From contig QXEO01000211.1 in NCBI GenBank assembly GCA_007115705.1, positions 2,293,599 through 2,357,598 on the forward strand: a DNA stretch of 64,000 bases, written 5' to 3'. A model generated the notes under the pieces. It saw only the letters and a program-made list of their open reading frames with translations, was not told where the DNA came from and made no database searches. This DNA is from Dactylis glomerata. Lineage: Eukaryota; Streptophyta; Magnoliopsida; Poales; Poaceae. Below, one piece after another: positions 1 to 10,758 of this stretch; position 1 is the stretch's first letter; each line of letters opens with the position of its first letter. Made by a program: the position numbers and the translations under genes.

Positions 1-85
1 GCAGCAGCTTCTTTTCTGGCGCCGTTGCCGGGGAACGCAGAAGAATAATCTCCCTCATCAACTGGGCGCCATTAACTTGGTAGCA
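1..85 (+). repeat. 3' end of element A 5' LTR
   Basis: Matches 5200-5284 with about 4 mismatches and stops at the same ...GGTAGCA, after which the two copies diverge completely. It contains a PBS-like motif (17-34) although it lies inside the LTR by this definition; see the finding on the captured PBS. Confidence 0.7.
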
Positions 86-95
86 GCTTCTTTTC

Positions 96-113
96 TGGCG
101 TCGTTGCCGGGGA
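96..113 (+). other. Primer-binding site of element A (tRNA-Asp type)
   Basis: TGGCGTCGTTGCCGGGGA differs by one base from the complement of the 3' end of plant tRNA-Asp(GUC). It starts 10 nt after the LTR end at 85; the same 11-nt type of gap separates LTR and PBS in element B. Confidence 0.75.
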
Positions 114-272
114 GGAAGAGAAGACTTCTGCGAGGGGAGTTTTTCGCACACACATCCTTTACTTTGTTATTGTTTTGCTTTACTTTATTTATTTTACCTG
201 CATTGCTTTTTATCAAAAACCCAAAAAAATTAGAATCCTTGGTAGTTGTTATTTCTTTACTTTTAGTTTATC

Positions 273-659
273 ATGTTGATCCCTAAGTACGTTCTGGAGG
301 ACCTCTCAGTAGGTAGTGGTTCAATTATTGGCAAAAGTAACATTGAGGAGTTATTTAATCACATTAGTATGCATGAGGAAGTTGAGGAAAAGTCTTTGGT
401 TGAGCTAGCTCCTAGTATTGAAGTTGCTTCTACTTATTTGATTCACATGTTGGAAACTAGGTTTGCTAGTCTTAATCCTTTTATGCAATACATTTTCCTT
501 AAGCTTCATGAAATTGAGGATCCCGAAAATCTTTTTTATGAGAATAGTGTACCAAAGCATGATCACAAAGGGTCTTCTAAAACTTATGTGGATGAAATAC
601 AATGCCTTATTGACAAGACCTCTACAGTTGATCTTAATGCTTCTTCTGAAGTTACTTGA
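273..659 (+). CDS. Short ORF of unknown function in element A body (128 aa)
   Basis: An uninterrupted 128-codon ORF in the usual gag position, soon after the PBS. It is acidic, with no zinc knuckle, transmembrane segment or catalytic motif that I recognise. It could be a relic of a larger element protein or a chance ORF; an antisense ORF of similar length overlaps it, so length alone is weak support. A translated coding function is an inference. Confidence 0.3.
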   Translation: MLIPKYVLEDLSVGSGSIIGKSNIEELFNHISMHEEVEEKSLVELAPSIEVASTYLIHMLETRFASLNPFMQYIFLKLHEIEDPENLFYENSVPKHDHKGSSKTYVDEIQCLIDKTSTVDLNASSEVT

Positions 660-3592
660 TTCGCAATTTTCTGCGCCTAGCTCAAAGGCGTTAAAGAAAA
701 GCACTCTTGGGAGATAACCCAATGTTTTCTTTTCAGTACTTTTTCTTTTATTTGAGTCTTGCAAGTCATTAATACTGTAATGACCGCTCCTTATCTTGTT
801 TATTTTGTTTTGTGCCAAGAGAAGCCTCTAATTTGAGTGAGGTAAAGATTTGGGGATGTTGCTGTCCTGAAACTGTTTTCGGTGCTGCACCGTAAAAATT
901 CGTATAAATTATCTGTATATCTTTTGGACCTGAAATTTCTTGTGTATATGCCCCAGGTTATATCCAAACTTTTGTTAGTTGAACACTTTTTGATTTGAGC
1001 AACAGAAAACCCCTCAAAAATTCTACCTTTGTCAGCTGTTCAGTTTTGACAGATTTCTGCCAATATTTGTGTTTGCCACTTTATCGCTTTCTTTTGAGTT
1101 CTTTTGATCACGGAACTTTTGGGGAGGTTGCTACAGTAGTATCTACTATATATGTGGTGGTTTTGAGTTGAAACCTGAAGCAAATAGAGGATTGATTATA
1201 TGTTATGCTTACACTAATGTTGCTAATAGACTTGTGTTTAGTTTTGTATGAAGGAAGTTTTCAAGTGTAGGGATTGGAGAATGATGAGATGAGTTGAAGA
1301 ATGGACAAAAGCTCAAGCTTGGGGATGCCCATGCATCACCCCAAGAAATATCCAAGAAGTACAAGCGTCAAAGCTTGGGGATGCCCCCAAGGCACCCCTT
1401 CTTCATCGGCAAAAATCAGGTCACCTTTCAAAACACTATATTTTTATTGCTTCATGCACTATGTGTTTTTCTTGGAGCGTCAGTTGTTTTAGTTTTCTTT
1501 GTTAGTTTAGTTTGTTTGTTTTCTGCAATAAATGGTTGGACCCCAACAAATTTTCTTTTGGAGAAGTTGCCTTGCTTTTCATTTGCCAAGAACACTCAGT
1601 TTTTCACACTTATCATTTATCGAGAGTTCTTTTTTTTCTGCTACTGCTTTTGGTTTTTGTTTTCGCCTTGATTTGCATTCAGACCTTGTCATATCTTTTC
1701 ATCAAGGTGTATTTTTGCCTCTGATCTTTATTGGTTTTCATCAAAAGAGGTGTCTATAAAAATTTCAAATGGTGTTGGAAAAGAGAAAAAGCTTTGTGCA
1801 AAATAGTGGTACAAGAAGGAGCTTGTGTAGACTGCGGCTTAGGCTTTTTCATGTCATGCTTGATGTCTTTTTGATAGTATGATTAGTGGTTTTGCTGTAG
1901 CATGACTTGTCTCAAATAACTGAGATTTCTTAATGAGCCTTTGAAAAAATCATGCGTTGTTTTTATTGTATGGAAGCATTATTTTGGTTTTCTCCTTGAT
2001 GCTTTATTTGGGTTGACTTGGCGCATGCTCACACATGTTAGACTCTTACAAAGTCGCCAATAGCCTTCATGATCATTTAGTTTTTGACTTTTGATGCCAT
2101 CTTATGCTTCTTTTAATGTCGCTTTGTCGCTTTGCATGATTATGGCCATTATTGCTCTCTTAGTTGGTCGCTCCCAGTCTTTTGCTAGCCCTCGCCTTGT
2201 ACTGAGTATGAGCTCTACTCGTGCATCCAACTCCTAAAAGCCAAAGTTTTCCAAAGTGTCCACCATACATACCTACTAGCAATTTGCTATTCCAAGTAAA
2301 TTTGACTTGCTTTTATTTTCTCTTCAAATTAAACTCTTACCAGTGTTATGCCAAATTCGGTCAGTAAAGCTCTCACGAACTGGAAGGCACACTTTACTTT
2401 TTCCTGTTCTTAAAAATTTGACATTGTGGTCTCTTATGTTGAGTTGTTATGCTTGCAAGTTGTAAGTTGGATTCTAGCCCATCCATGCTGTCATGGGGCA
2501 AGCTTTCAACATTGCACTTCTTATTTGAGTTGATATCGTGATCTTTTGTTTATGGATGCCCGCGGTGTGAAATGAATTGGGAATCTTGTGGGGATCATGG
2601 AGTTTGTATACGTGTTAGGGAAACGCCGGGCCGCCAATCTAAGCCATGCATAATTCATGGTGGAAATTTGCAGCATACCCATGGTGAACATTCGACGACG
2701 CATCTCACAATAAAAAGCTAAACAAAAGGCAAATAAAAGAGATGTCGAGGTGTTCATTGTCTGCTTGTCCTGTCATTTTGGTGTGGGCTTGTTCCATGTC
2801 ATCGGGCACGGAGGTACCCCATTGGCGGTTCTCAATGATATGCATATACTTACAATGACAAGAGCCTTGCTTGGGACTCTAAGTAAAGTAGCATGAGGTT
2901 TGGGTACTCGTATTCACGGGGCACGAGGTTTTCAACTTATGATTTGTCAAGCATATGCATCATAATTGTTCTCGCATTAACTTTAACCATGCAAGATGCT
3001 TATGATGGGGGCAATGAGAGCTCAAAGCCGGTAAGTACCATAATTTTTGAAGGTTATAAAACTTGCAATCACTGCTTCCCTCTGCGAAGGGCCTTCTTTT
3101 ACTTTTATGTTGAGTCACCACCTTCTTTCCTTATGCACCATTAAAAGAGCATGGTTGTCATTCTTAGTGTAATATGCATTGTCCCAAAGTTCATTGATTG
3201 ATTCATATTGTTGGTTTCACTTGTTCTTAAATTATTTGTATCTAGTCGCCCTCTTAAACTTGAAGGTGTCCTATGCATTTATGTTTTGCTCTCTTTGAAG
3301 GACAAGCTGAAAACCATTTGTATGTTTTCCTTATGATTTGAACACACGTTTGACTTTCATTGTTTCATTTTCATGATCTTTTGTTTGTGTTCATTTGCAT
3401 GTTTACAACATGGTTGCTAAGTTCTTATTGTCATGATTATATCTTCATGCCCATGTTTTAAGTTCTTATGATCCCAGCTCACCAATGCTTACATACATGA
3501 TCAAGATTGTGTAGGTGCATGTCACCTCAAAAATTATTCTTTGTTATCACTTACCTACTCGAGGACGAGCAGGAGTTAAGCTTGGGGATGCT
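660..3592 (+). other. Non-coding body of element A
   Basis: No convincing gene. At about 1313-1400 the tract AAGCTTGGGGATGC occurs twice, followed by paired C-rich runs; the same tract recurs just before the 3' LTR (3578-3591), so these are internal copies of the plus-strand priming tract. From about 2000 on, the sequence resembles the 3' untranslated body of element B. The 3' tract is at 3576-3592. Confidence 0.55.
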
Positions 3593-3963
3593 TGATACGT
3601 CTCCAACGTATCTATAATTTTTGATGCTCCATGCTTGTTTTTACACCAATTGCCTATTGTTTCGTTACACTTAGTGGCACTTTTATGCATTTTCCGGAAC
3701 TAACCTATTAACGAGTTGCCACAGTGCCAGTTTCCTGTTTTCTGCTGTTTTTGTGTTTAAGAAGTGATACACAGGAAATATTCTCGGAATTGGATGAAAC
3801 AAGTTACTGAAGTCTTATTTTACCCGGAAGCTTCTAGAGATCCGAAGGAGAGTATGAGGGGGGCCACCAGGGCCCCACACGCAGGGGTGGCGCGGCCAGG
3901 CCCCTGGCCGCGCGGGCCCCGCATGAGGGCGCCTGGCTCCTCCTCTGACGACGCCCCTTCGCC

Positions 3964-3969
3964 TATAAA
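3964..3969 (+). promoter_or_regulatory. TATA box of element A LTR
   Basis: TATAAA preceded by a GC-rich block (3850-3960), the usual U3 promoter layout in this LTR family. The solo LTR F has TATATA at the equivalent place (53515-53520). Confidence 0.5.
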
Positions 3970-4865
3970 GACCCCCCGACGAAAAAAACCTAAGTACCCG
4001 ATCAATTTTCCAGAACACATCACGATCCGCCGCCGCCGTCGACCCGAAGATCGGGAGGGTCCAGAAGCTCTTCCTGGCACCCTGCCGGAGAGGGGAATCG
4101 CCACCGGAGGTCTTCTTCATCGCCATGCTTGCCTCCGGAGCGATGAGTGAGTAGTCTACCTTGGACTATGGGTCCATAGCAGTAGCTAGATGGTTGTCTT
4201 CTCCACCATGTGCTTCATGTTTAGATCTCATGAGCTGCCCTACATGATTGAGATCACCGTTATGTAATTCTACATGTTTGGTTTGTTGGGATCCGATGAA
4301 TATTAGTGTTTATGATTAAGTTGCTGTACTGAATTATATCTTTTGTTATCTCTATGTTGTTTATGATCTTGCATGCTCTCCGTTGTTAGTAGCTATCTTG
4401 GCCGAGTAGTTGCTAGTGACTCCAAGAGGGGGTATTTATGCTCGATAGTGGGTTCATGCCTCTATTTAATCTGGGGGAGTGACAGAAACCTCTAAGGTTG
4501 TAGATGTGCTGTTGCTACTAGGGAGAAAACAACATTCATATGCTCAAGGGCATATGCTTTGTTTACATTACACACTTTGCTTAATGCAATTATCTGTTGT
4601 TCGCAACTTAATACTTTTGGGGTGTTCGGATTGATATCCCCGGGAGTGGATTATTAGTCATAGATGCAGTTGGATGGCGGTCTATGTATTTTGTTGTAAT
4701 GCCCAGAGTAAATCTCATAGTGATCTTCTTGACATATCACGTTTATCTTTATTCTATCAGTTGCCCAACTGTAATTTGTTTACCCAGCATGTGTTATTTT
4801 ATCTATGGAGAGACACCACTAGTGAACTGTGGACCCCGGTCCTATTTCGATCATATTGCTATCAC

Positions 4866-4919
4866 CTGTTTACTTTACTCGCACTGTTTACTTTACTCGC
4901 ACTGTTTACTTTACTCGCA
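4866..4919 (+). repeat. 18-bp tandem repeat, 3 units
   Basis: Three perfect copies of CTGTTTACTTTACTCGCA inside the LTR. The solo LTR F has only a degenerate single-unit equivalent near 54395-54430, so this is a local slippage expansion. Confidence 0.85.
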
Positions 4920-5288
4920 TACTATATTGTTTTCCACTCGATACGCTCATAATCTTTGTTTCAAGCAAACCAGTGAGATTGACAACCTCATCACAAGTTG
5001 GGAACAAAGTATTTGTTTGTGTGTGTGCAGGTTCCGCATCACCTTTAGTCATTTGTCTCTCCTCTCCTGATCGATAAACCTTGGTTTCTTAAACTGAGGG
5101 AAAACTAGCTGCTATACTCATCATACCTTCCTCTTGGGGTTCCCAACGGGCTGGTTATTCGCCACGCACAAGGACCGTTTGCTCCCACGTCCATCAAACG
5201 CAGCAGCCTCTTTTCTGGCGCCGTTGCCGGGGAACGCAGAAGAATAATCTCCCTTGTTAACTGGGCGCCATTAACTTGGTAGCATCCA

Positions 5289-5591
5289 TCAAAGAGGAGA
5301 TGGCTCTTTCAAACCCCAGGGAGAAGAAAAGCACTTTGAAACCATAGCCATGTGAGAGGGGAACCTCACAATCGAATTCAAATGAATAACCTCCCCATTT
5401 TCCAAATTCCGACCATAAACTGGATTATCCTTGTCATCAAGAAGAAGCAACCAATTTGTAGAAGACCAGAAAACCAGAGAACCGAGAGATCTCTTACCAT
5501 CATCCCAATCACGGTTAGATGCAAAGAAAACCGCCCAACGTCCCATTGCCGTGGTAGAGGAAACTTCCCAAACTTGTGCCGCGGCAGGCAT
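5289..5591 (-). pseudogene. Antisense ORF of unknown origin in element I (100 aa from ATG)
   Basis: Read on the minus strand, an ATG at 5591 opens 100 codons ending just where element A inserted. Composition looks protein-like (tryptophan- and aspartate-rich, for example NRDWDDGKRSLG and FWSSTNWLLLLDDKD), and the sequence before the ATG reads like a plant 5' leader. It runs opposite to element I and matches no retrotransposon domain I know, so it may be a captured first exon of a host gene. I cannot name the gene. The current stop lies within 6 bases of the A insertion, so the ORF may once have been longer. Confidence 0.35.
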
Positions 5592-6247
5592 TGCCAAACC
5601 CTAGCCGATGGCGTGAGGCCACCAGCGAGGATCAGCCGGGAAACCACCGGCAAGGATCAGCAGATCACCATGGTCGCCCTCTCTCTCTCTCTTCCTACGA
5701 GCTGACGACCTCGCCCCTGCGTTGGTAACACGCTCGGGGGCTGTGCCTTACAACCCGATGCTAGCAACGCTCGGGGGCTACGCTTACATGCTAACCTTAG
5801 CATCCACTATTTTTGTACCCGGTGTTAGCAACACGCTCGAGGACTCCGCCTTATGCTGTTAACCTCAACGGTCTTCAACGATATCAACTGTGCTCCGTCT
5901 GCTATGTTGACTTTGGTCCGTGGTATTCGACACCTTTTGGCTCGACGCCGATGACTTTATGTCGTGTCGACTCCGGTCCATGGTATTCGACTCCTGTCAT
6001 CCACCTTCCAGCAACACCGACCTCTTCGCCTACAACGACCAAGCATTCAGAGGCTCGACATCGAGATCGCCTATAGCAAGTATTCAACAACATCATCACA
6101 ACGATTCAGCTACCGTGCGACCTCATCGACCGCGGCATGCAAGAACTTCATTTGGTGCCCTCACGCGCGACATACAAGACTATGACTTCAAGGCAAGGTT
6201 TGAGTCTCTACCCGATTCTACGAATCGACTAGACACTCGGGGGCTAC

Positions 6248-6683
6248 TGATGAGGGAACGACCCCTTGGGTCCTCACCTTTAGCATACCCGTTATCGGCC
6301 AAACAAAAAGCCTACTCGAAGATTACATGAAGCCCGCAAAGCCCAACACACCGACTTGGAATAGAAGGCAAGAAAGTTTGTAAACCCTAACTGGCTGCAT
6401 ATATAAAGCCACCAGGGGCACCCCCTAGGGACAGATCTCATACAACATATTACATTAGCGCAACACAACTCCGCCTACGCGGCCCCCTGTAAACACAAGT
6501 ATGCTCATATACTAGATTGTTAGCAGGATGTAGCGATCCTCCATCAAGGGGACGTGAACCTGGGTAAAACTTCGTGTGCCCCTCATCATTTATCGACCGC
6601 CGTCGAGTTCGCTGGATCCCACTATCTCCTCTCATGAATCGAAAGCCCTCAAACATGGGCATTGCTGGGGTAGAACCTCGTCA
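6248..6683 (+). repeat. 3' LTR of element I (436 bp)
   Basis: Starts TGATGAGG and ends CCTCGTCA, a near-perfect terminal inverted repeat (7 of 8), directly after a purine tract and directly before element D sequence. TATAAA lies at 6402-6407. The 5' LTR is not in the window, so the right edge rests on the inverted repeat and the join with D. Confidence 0.6.
6402..6407 (+). promoter_or_regulatory. TATA box of element I LTR
   Basis: GCATATATAAAG context about 155 bp into the LTR, consistent with a short U3. Confidence 0.45.
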
Positions 6684-7676
6684 CCGAGCTTCTTCAAGCT
6701 GGAGGAGGTGATCCTTGATGAGGTCCTCTTGATGTATCTCGTTGATGGCGAGCACCCTTGGCGACCCAAACTTGACATCGGTGGGAAGGATAGCTTCCAC
6801 CCTGTAGACCAGGAAGAAAGGAGTTTCCCCAGTGGGCTTGGTGGCGGTGGTATGAATGGACCACAAGATGGATTGGAGGTTGTCTAATCATTTCTTGCCG
6901 CAAGCTTCGAGCTTGGCGTTGAAGCTTCTTGTCTTGAGGCCCTTGAGGACTCCGGCATTGGCACGCTCGGCCTGACCATTGCTCCTAGGATAGGCGACGG
7001 ATGCGAAGCAGATCTTGAAGCTGGCCGATGCGCAATACTCCCGAAACAGCCCGCTGGTGAACTGGCTGCCGTTATCAGTGATTATGCGGTTAGGCACACC
7101 CAAACGGCAGACCAGCCCACGAATGAACTTCACTGCGGACATGGCCGGTATGGTGCACACCGGCTCCACCTCCACCCACTTGGTAAACTTGTCGATGGCA
7201 ACGTAGAGGTAGCGATAGCCCCCTTGCACTCGAGGGAATGGACCCAGGATGTCCAGCCCCCAAACAGCAAAGGGCCAAGTGAGCGAGATGGTTTGTAGCT
7301 CCTGCGCTGGTTGATGAATCTGCTTGGCGTGGAATTGGCATGCCTCGCACCTCTTGACCATTTCTGCCACATCCCAGAGCGCGGAAGGCCAGTAGAAGCC
7401 GCTGCAGTATGCCTTCGCAGCGAGGGTTGAAGCAGATGCATGATGCCCACACTTGCCGGCGTGGATGTCCCTCAGGAGCTCTTAGCCCTGGTGAGTTGAT
7501 ATGCACTTCAGAGCGACGCTGTTTGGGCGACACCGGTACAAGTCACCATCTTTGATGCAGTATCCCGAGGCTTGGCGTACTATCCTTTTAGCCTCCGATT
7601 CATCCTCGGGAAGCTTGCTGCTGACGAGGAAACCCTTGAGCTCGAGGATCCAATCCACTCCCTCCTGCCTTGCCAA
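6684..7676 (-). pseudogene. Element D integrase
   Basis: Integrase inserts a retrotransposon cDNA into chromosomal DNA. On the minus strand, 7676-7482 gives the linker before the zinc-binding region; 7370-6888 gives the core with a CEAC motif, WGLDILGPF (first catalytic Asp), IITDNGSQF (second Asp) and PRSNGQAERAN (Glu), so the DDE triad is still visible. 6866-6684 continues into the C-terminal part (ETPFFLVY...LEEA) before element I cuts in. At least one stop/frame change around 7371-7481 and another near 6867-6887 break it. Confidence 0.85.
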
Positions 7677-8449
7677 TGCCAGAAGGACACGGTCGCCCGA
7701 AGGTGGCCCGCAATCCAGAGCCCCTGCTCCGATGGCGGCGGCAAGGCAGGCGGAAGATCAGATCCTGTCGTTGATGGAGAAGTGGATGGCTTGAAGAGGC
7801 GCTCCTCGAAGACACCAGCTGGCTGCGCTAGGCAATGAGAGGCGCGCTTGGAGATTTCATCTGCTTCCATATTCTCCCCCCGTGGGATGTGCTTCAGCTC
7901 CAGTCCTTGAAAGAGTTTTTCCATCTTTCAATGATCTTCAAGATAAGCCGCCATGTGCTCATCCTTCGGAGTGTAGCTCTTGTTGGAGAAGTTCACGACC
8001 AACTGTGAATCTCCCTTGACGATGAGGCACTTGATGCCCAAAGTGTCTGCTACCCTTAGGCCAGCGAGTAGTCCTTCGTATTCCATAATGTTGTTGGAGA
8101 CCTTGTGCTCTGGCTTGAAATAGAGCTGAACGGCATAGAAGAGCTTGTCTCCAGAGGGAGAGGTGAGGACGGCCCCAGCCCCCGTGTCGGGAAGGTTGAA
8201 GGCGCCGTCGAAGTACATGACCCAAAGACCTAGGGCTTCCTCTCCTGGAAGTGTAGACTCCACCTCCAGAGGCTCGTCGGTGAACGGATCAGTCCATTCG
8301 GCGGTGAACTCAGCTAAAGCTTTGCTCTTGATCACCTTGGTGGTGTCAAAGGAGATCTCGAAGGGCTGAAGCTCCACGGCCCACTCTGCCACCCTTCCAT
8401 TGACGTTTGGGTTGCGCAAGATTGTCTCCAGGGGCCGATCAGTGACCAC
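7677..8449 (-). pseudogene. Element D RNase H and linker
   Basis: RNase H removes the RNA template strand during reverse transcription. 8449-7928 shows MYFDGAFN (first Asp), a MEYEGLLAGL helix (Glu) and VKGDSQLVV (second Asp). After an in-frame stop at 7928-7930 the same frame resumes with the C-terminal HIPRGENMEADEISKRAS signature (7924 on). Catalytic residues look intact; the stop is the main lesion. Confidence 0.85.
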
Positions 8450-8464
8450 CTTGATCGGGTGGCC

Positions 8465-9807
8465 CTAGAAGTAATGACGTAATTTCCTTGAAGCGACCAG
8501 CAGGGTGTAGAGTAGCTTCTGCTGCATGGTGTAGCGCTCCCGCGCGTCACGCAATACCATGCTGACAAAGTACACGGGTTTTTGAACCTTGGTGGTGTCT
8601 TCAGGAGTTTTCTCCTCATGGAGATCAGGAGGATCACTCTGCAAGAGTGGCTCGGTAGGCGAAGTTGCAGCGGGCGGCTCCTCGTGAGGGGCAGAGGGAA
8701 CTGCTGCCTCTCCCTTGGGAGGAGCCCCCGGGCATGAAGAATCGATTTTCTCTTTGGCAATTACCTTAGCGTCCCGCTCAGCAACGAGGACGGCGCTTGC
8801 AGTTCTTGGAGTTGCCATGATGTAGAGTAACAAGGGCCCGCGGAAAGTTGGGGCAACCATGATCGGTGGGCTCGTGAGATACTTCTTTAGCTCGGCGAAG
8901 GCCTTGTCAGCTTCCGGAGTCCACTCAAACTTCCCAGTGCGCTTCATGAGCTTGAAGAAAGGCAGGGCCTTTTCTCCGCTCCTCGTGATGAAGTGCCCCA
9001 GGGCTGCCATGCATCCCGCGAGCCGTTGCATCTCCTTAAGGTTGCGCGGAGGACGCGGTTCTTTGATGGCCTTGACCTTGTCGGGGTTTGCCTCTATCCC
9101 GCGATGAGACACGAGGAACCCCAACAACTTGCCTGACGGTACGCCAAAGGCGCACTTAGCGGGGTTGAGCTTGATGTTTACCTTTCTCAGGTTGGCGAAG
9201 GTTTCCTCCAGGTCTTCAATGAAGGTGCAACTCTCACGAGTTTTGATGACGATGTCGTCGACATAAGCTTCCGCATTTCTTCCCATCTGAGCCCCCAAGG
9301 CCTTGCGCATGACCTTTGGAATGTTGCTCCTGCGTTCTTCAGACCGAAGGGCATGCAGACGTAGCAGTACACATCGCAGGGTGTGATGAAGGCAGACTTT
9401 TCTTTGTCCTCCCTTGCCATCTTGATTTGATGATAACCAGAGAAGGCATCCAAGAAGCAAAGGAGGTCGCAGCTGGCAGTGGAGTCAATGATTTGATCTA
9501 TCATTGGGAGCGGATAAGGATCCTTAGGACAGACTTTGTTGAGACTTGTAAAGTCCATGCAGAGGCGCCCACTGCCATTAGCCTTTGGGACAACCACCAG
9601 ATTGGCAATCCAGGTGGGGTGGGCTACCTCACGTATCAACTTGGCCTTCTTTAGCTTCTCTATCTCTTGGACGATGAAGTCTTGTTTCTCTTGCGCTTGC
9701 TTCCTGGTCTTCTGCTTCACGGGGTGTGCCTGAGGGCACACGGCTAAGTGGTTCTCAATCACCTCCCTGGGGACGTCGGGCATATCTGACGGAGTCCAAG
9801 CGAACAT
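8465..9807 (-). pseudogene. Element D reverse transcriptase
   Basis: Two overlapping frames. 9807-9187 holds the fingers and palm start (MDFTSLNKVCPKDPYPLP, FLDAFSGYHQIKM, FGLKNAGATF); 9460-8465 carries AYVDDIVIKTR, the YxDD catalytic box, then KLNPAKCAFG, GFLVSHRGIEANPDK and the connection domain. A frameshift near 9310-9330 separates them. Order and motifs are those of Gypsy-type RT. Confidence 0.9.
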
Positions 9808-9846
9808 GTCAGAGTTTGCCCACAGGAAGGTGACGAGCGCGCTTTC

Positions 9847-10758
9847 CTATTTCGGAGAAAGCCATGCCCCAATGGTGACAAAGTTTTTGTAGCCCCCAGC
9901 TTGGAGCGGGACCTTCTTTGTAGCAGAGCGCTCTTGGGTAAACTGGGGCCTCCTCCCTGAGGGTACCGCAGCTTCGCCAATGCTCATGTCTAGCATTGGA
10001 TGGACCAGGTCCTCGCTTGGCGTAGTCGATGTAGAGGCGGCGAATTTCTTCCCTGACAAGCCCGGCAGGAGGGGCTCGAGAGAGGCCTTCTTGGCAGTAG
10101 CTCGCTCTTGCGACACGAGCTGCTTCTTCCTCGCGAGGTCACCCGAGTGTTTCAGCAGATCTTCATCAGCGGGGAACATGGTGGCGGCCTCACGGTAGAC
10201 GTGCTCTACAGAGCGGAGAGCATCCTTTTCATTGCAGCGCACGGTGATCGTGCCGTTGGTGCTAGGAATCTTGAGGATGTTGAAGCCGTGATGCGTTGCC
10301 GCCATGAATCTTGCCAAGGCTGGGTAGCCAAGGATGGCGTTGCAAGGCAGCGCGATGTAGGCGACATCAAAGTCGAGGCTTTCTGTCATGTAGTTGTCCC
10401 TGGTGCCAAAAGTGACGGGTAGGCGCACCTGCCCGATAGGCATTGTAGAACCCTCTGTCACTCCGAAGAACAGCCGGGTTGGCATGAGCCGATGGTATGG
10501 CACTTGCATCTTTTTGAAGACCTCGACGGAGATGATGTTGAGGCCCGCTCCTCCATCGATGAGAGTGTGGTTGACGGCGATGTTATTGATTGTAGGCGTG
10601 CACAAGAGGGGAATTATGCCCACAACCTTAGTGGAGATTGGATGGTCCTCCTCGTCGAAGCCGATCTTGTTGGTAGACCACTTCAACCTGTGGCTGTTCA
10701 CATTGGGTTGCGCAGCCACGATCTCCCGCGACAGCTGCTTGAAGTGACGATTAGACAA
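9847..10758 (-). pseudogene. Element D aspartic protease region
   Basis: The polyprotein-processing protease. LIDGGAGLNII carries the active-site Asp in the D-G/S-G-A motif, and the conserved ILGYPALARFM segment follows about 90 residues later. The frame matches that of the first RT segment and overlaps the end of the gag frame by about 60 bp, so gag and pol are in different frames here. Confidence 0.82.

Larger units (their letters stand above)
1..5284 (+). mobile_element. Element A: non-autonomous Athila-lineage LTR retrotransposon (Sabrina-like), 5' part outside window
   Basis: The window opens inside the last 85 bp of the 5' LTR; the body runs to 3592 and the 3' LTR is 3593-5284. A PBS identical but for one base to the tRNA-Asp complement lies at 96-113, and a purine-rich tract at 3576-3592 precedes the 3' LTR. 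The body is only about 3.5 kb and encodes no recognisable gag, protease, RT or integrase, so it would depend on proteins from another element. Its last 1.5 kb resembles the 3' body of element B (for example 2175-2205 versus about 19049-19080, and about 3070-3180 versus 19640-19745), which ties the two families together. The LTR start and tract look like the Triticeae family I remember as Sabrina; that name is from memory. The right flank TCCAT (5285-5289) would be one TSD copy; the other is off-window. Confidence 0.82.
3593..5284 (+). repeat. 3' LTR of element A (1692 bp)
   Basis: Begins TGATACGTC and ends GGTAGCA, the same terminus as the partial left LTR. It closely resembles the solo LTR at 53145-54765, which instead ends at CCATCA; the corresponding point here is 5196, so this LTR is about 88 bp longer and includes a PBS copy (5216-5233). 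The core promoter is at 3964-3969. It inserted into element I at 5285. Confidence 0.8.
5285..6683 (+). mobile_element. Element I: 3' end of a Gypsy-type LTR retrotransposon
   Basis: The sequence upstream of the LTR carries repeated CGCTCGGGGGCT motifs (about 5720-5790, 6235-6247), typical of the 3' untranslated end of grass Tat-lineage Gypsy elements, and ends in the purine tract ACTCGGGGGCTAC directly before the LTR at 6248. Element A is inserted on its left (5284/5285), so its body and 5' LTR lie outside the window. Its right edge abuts the integrase end of element D at 6684, which places I as an insertion inside D. One TSD copy would be CCGAG (6684-6688). No coding region of I itself is visible. 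Confidence 0.65.
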
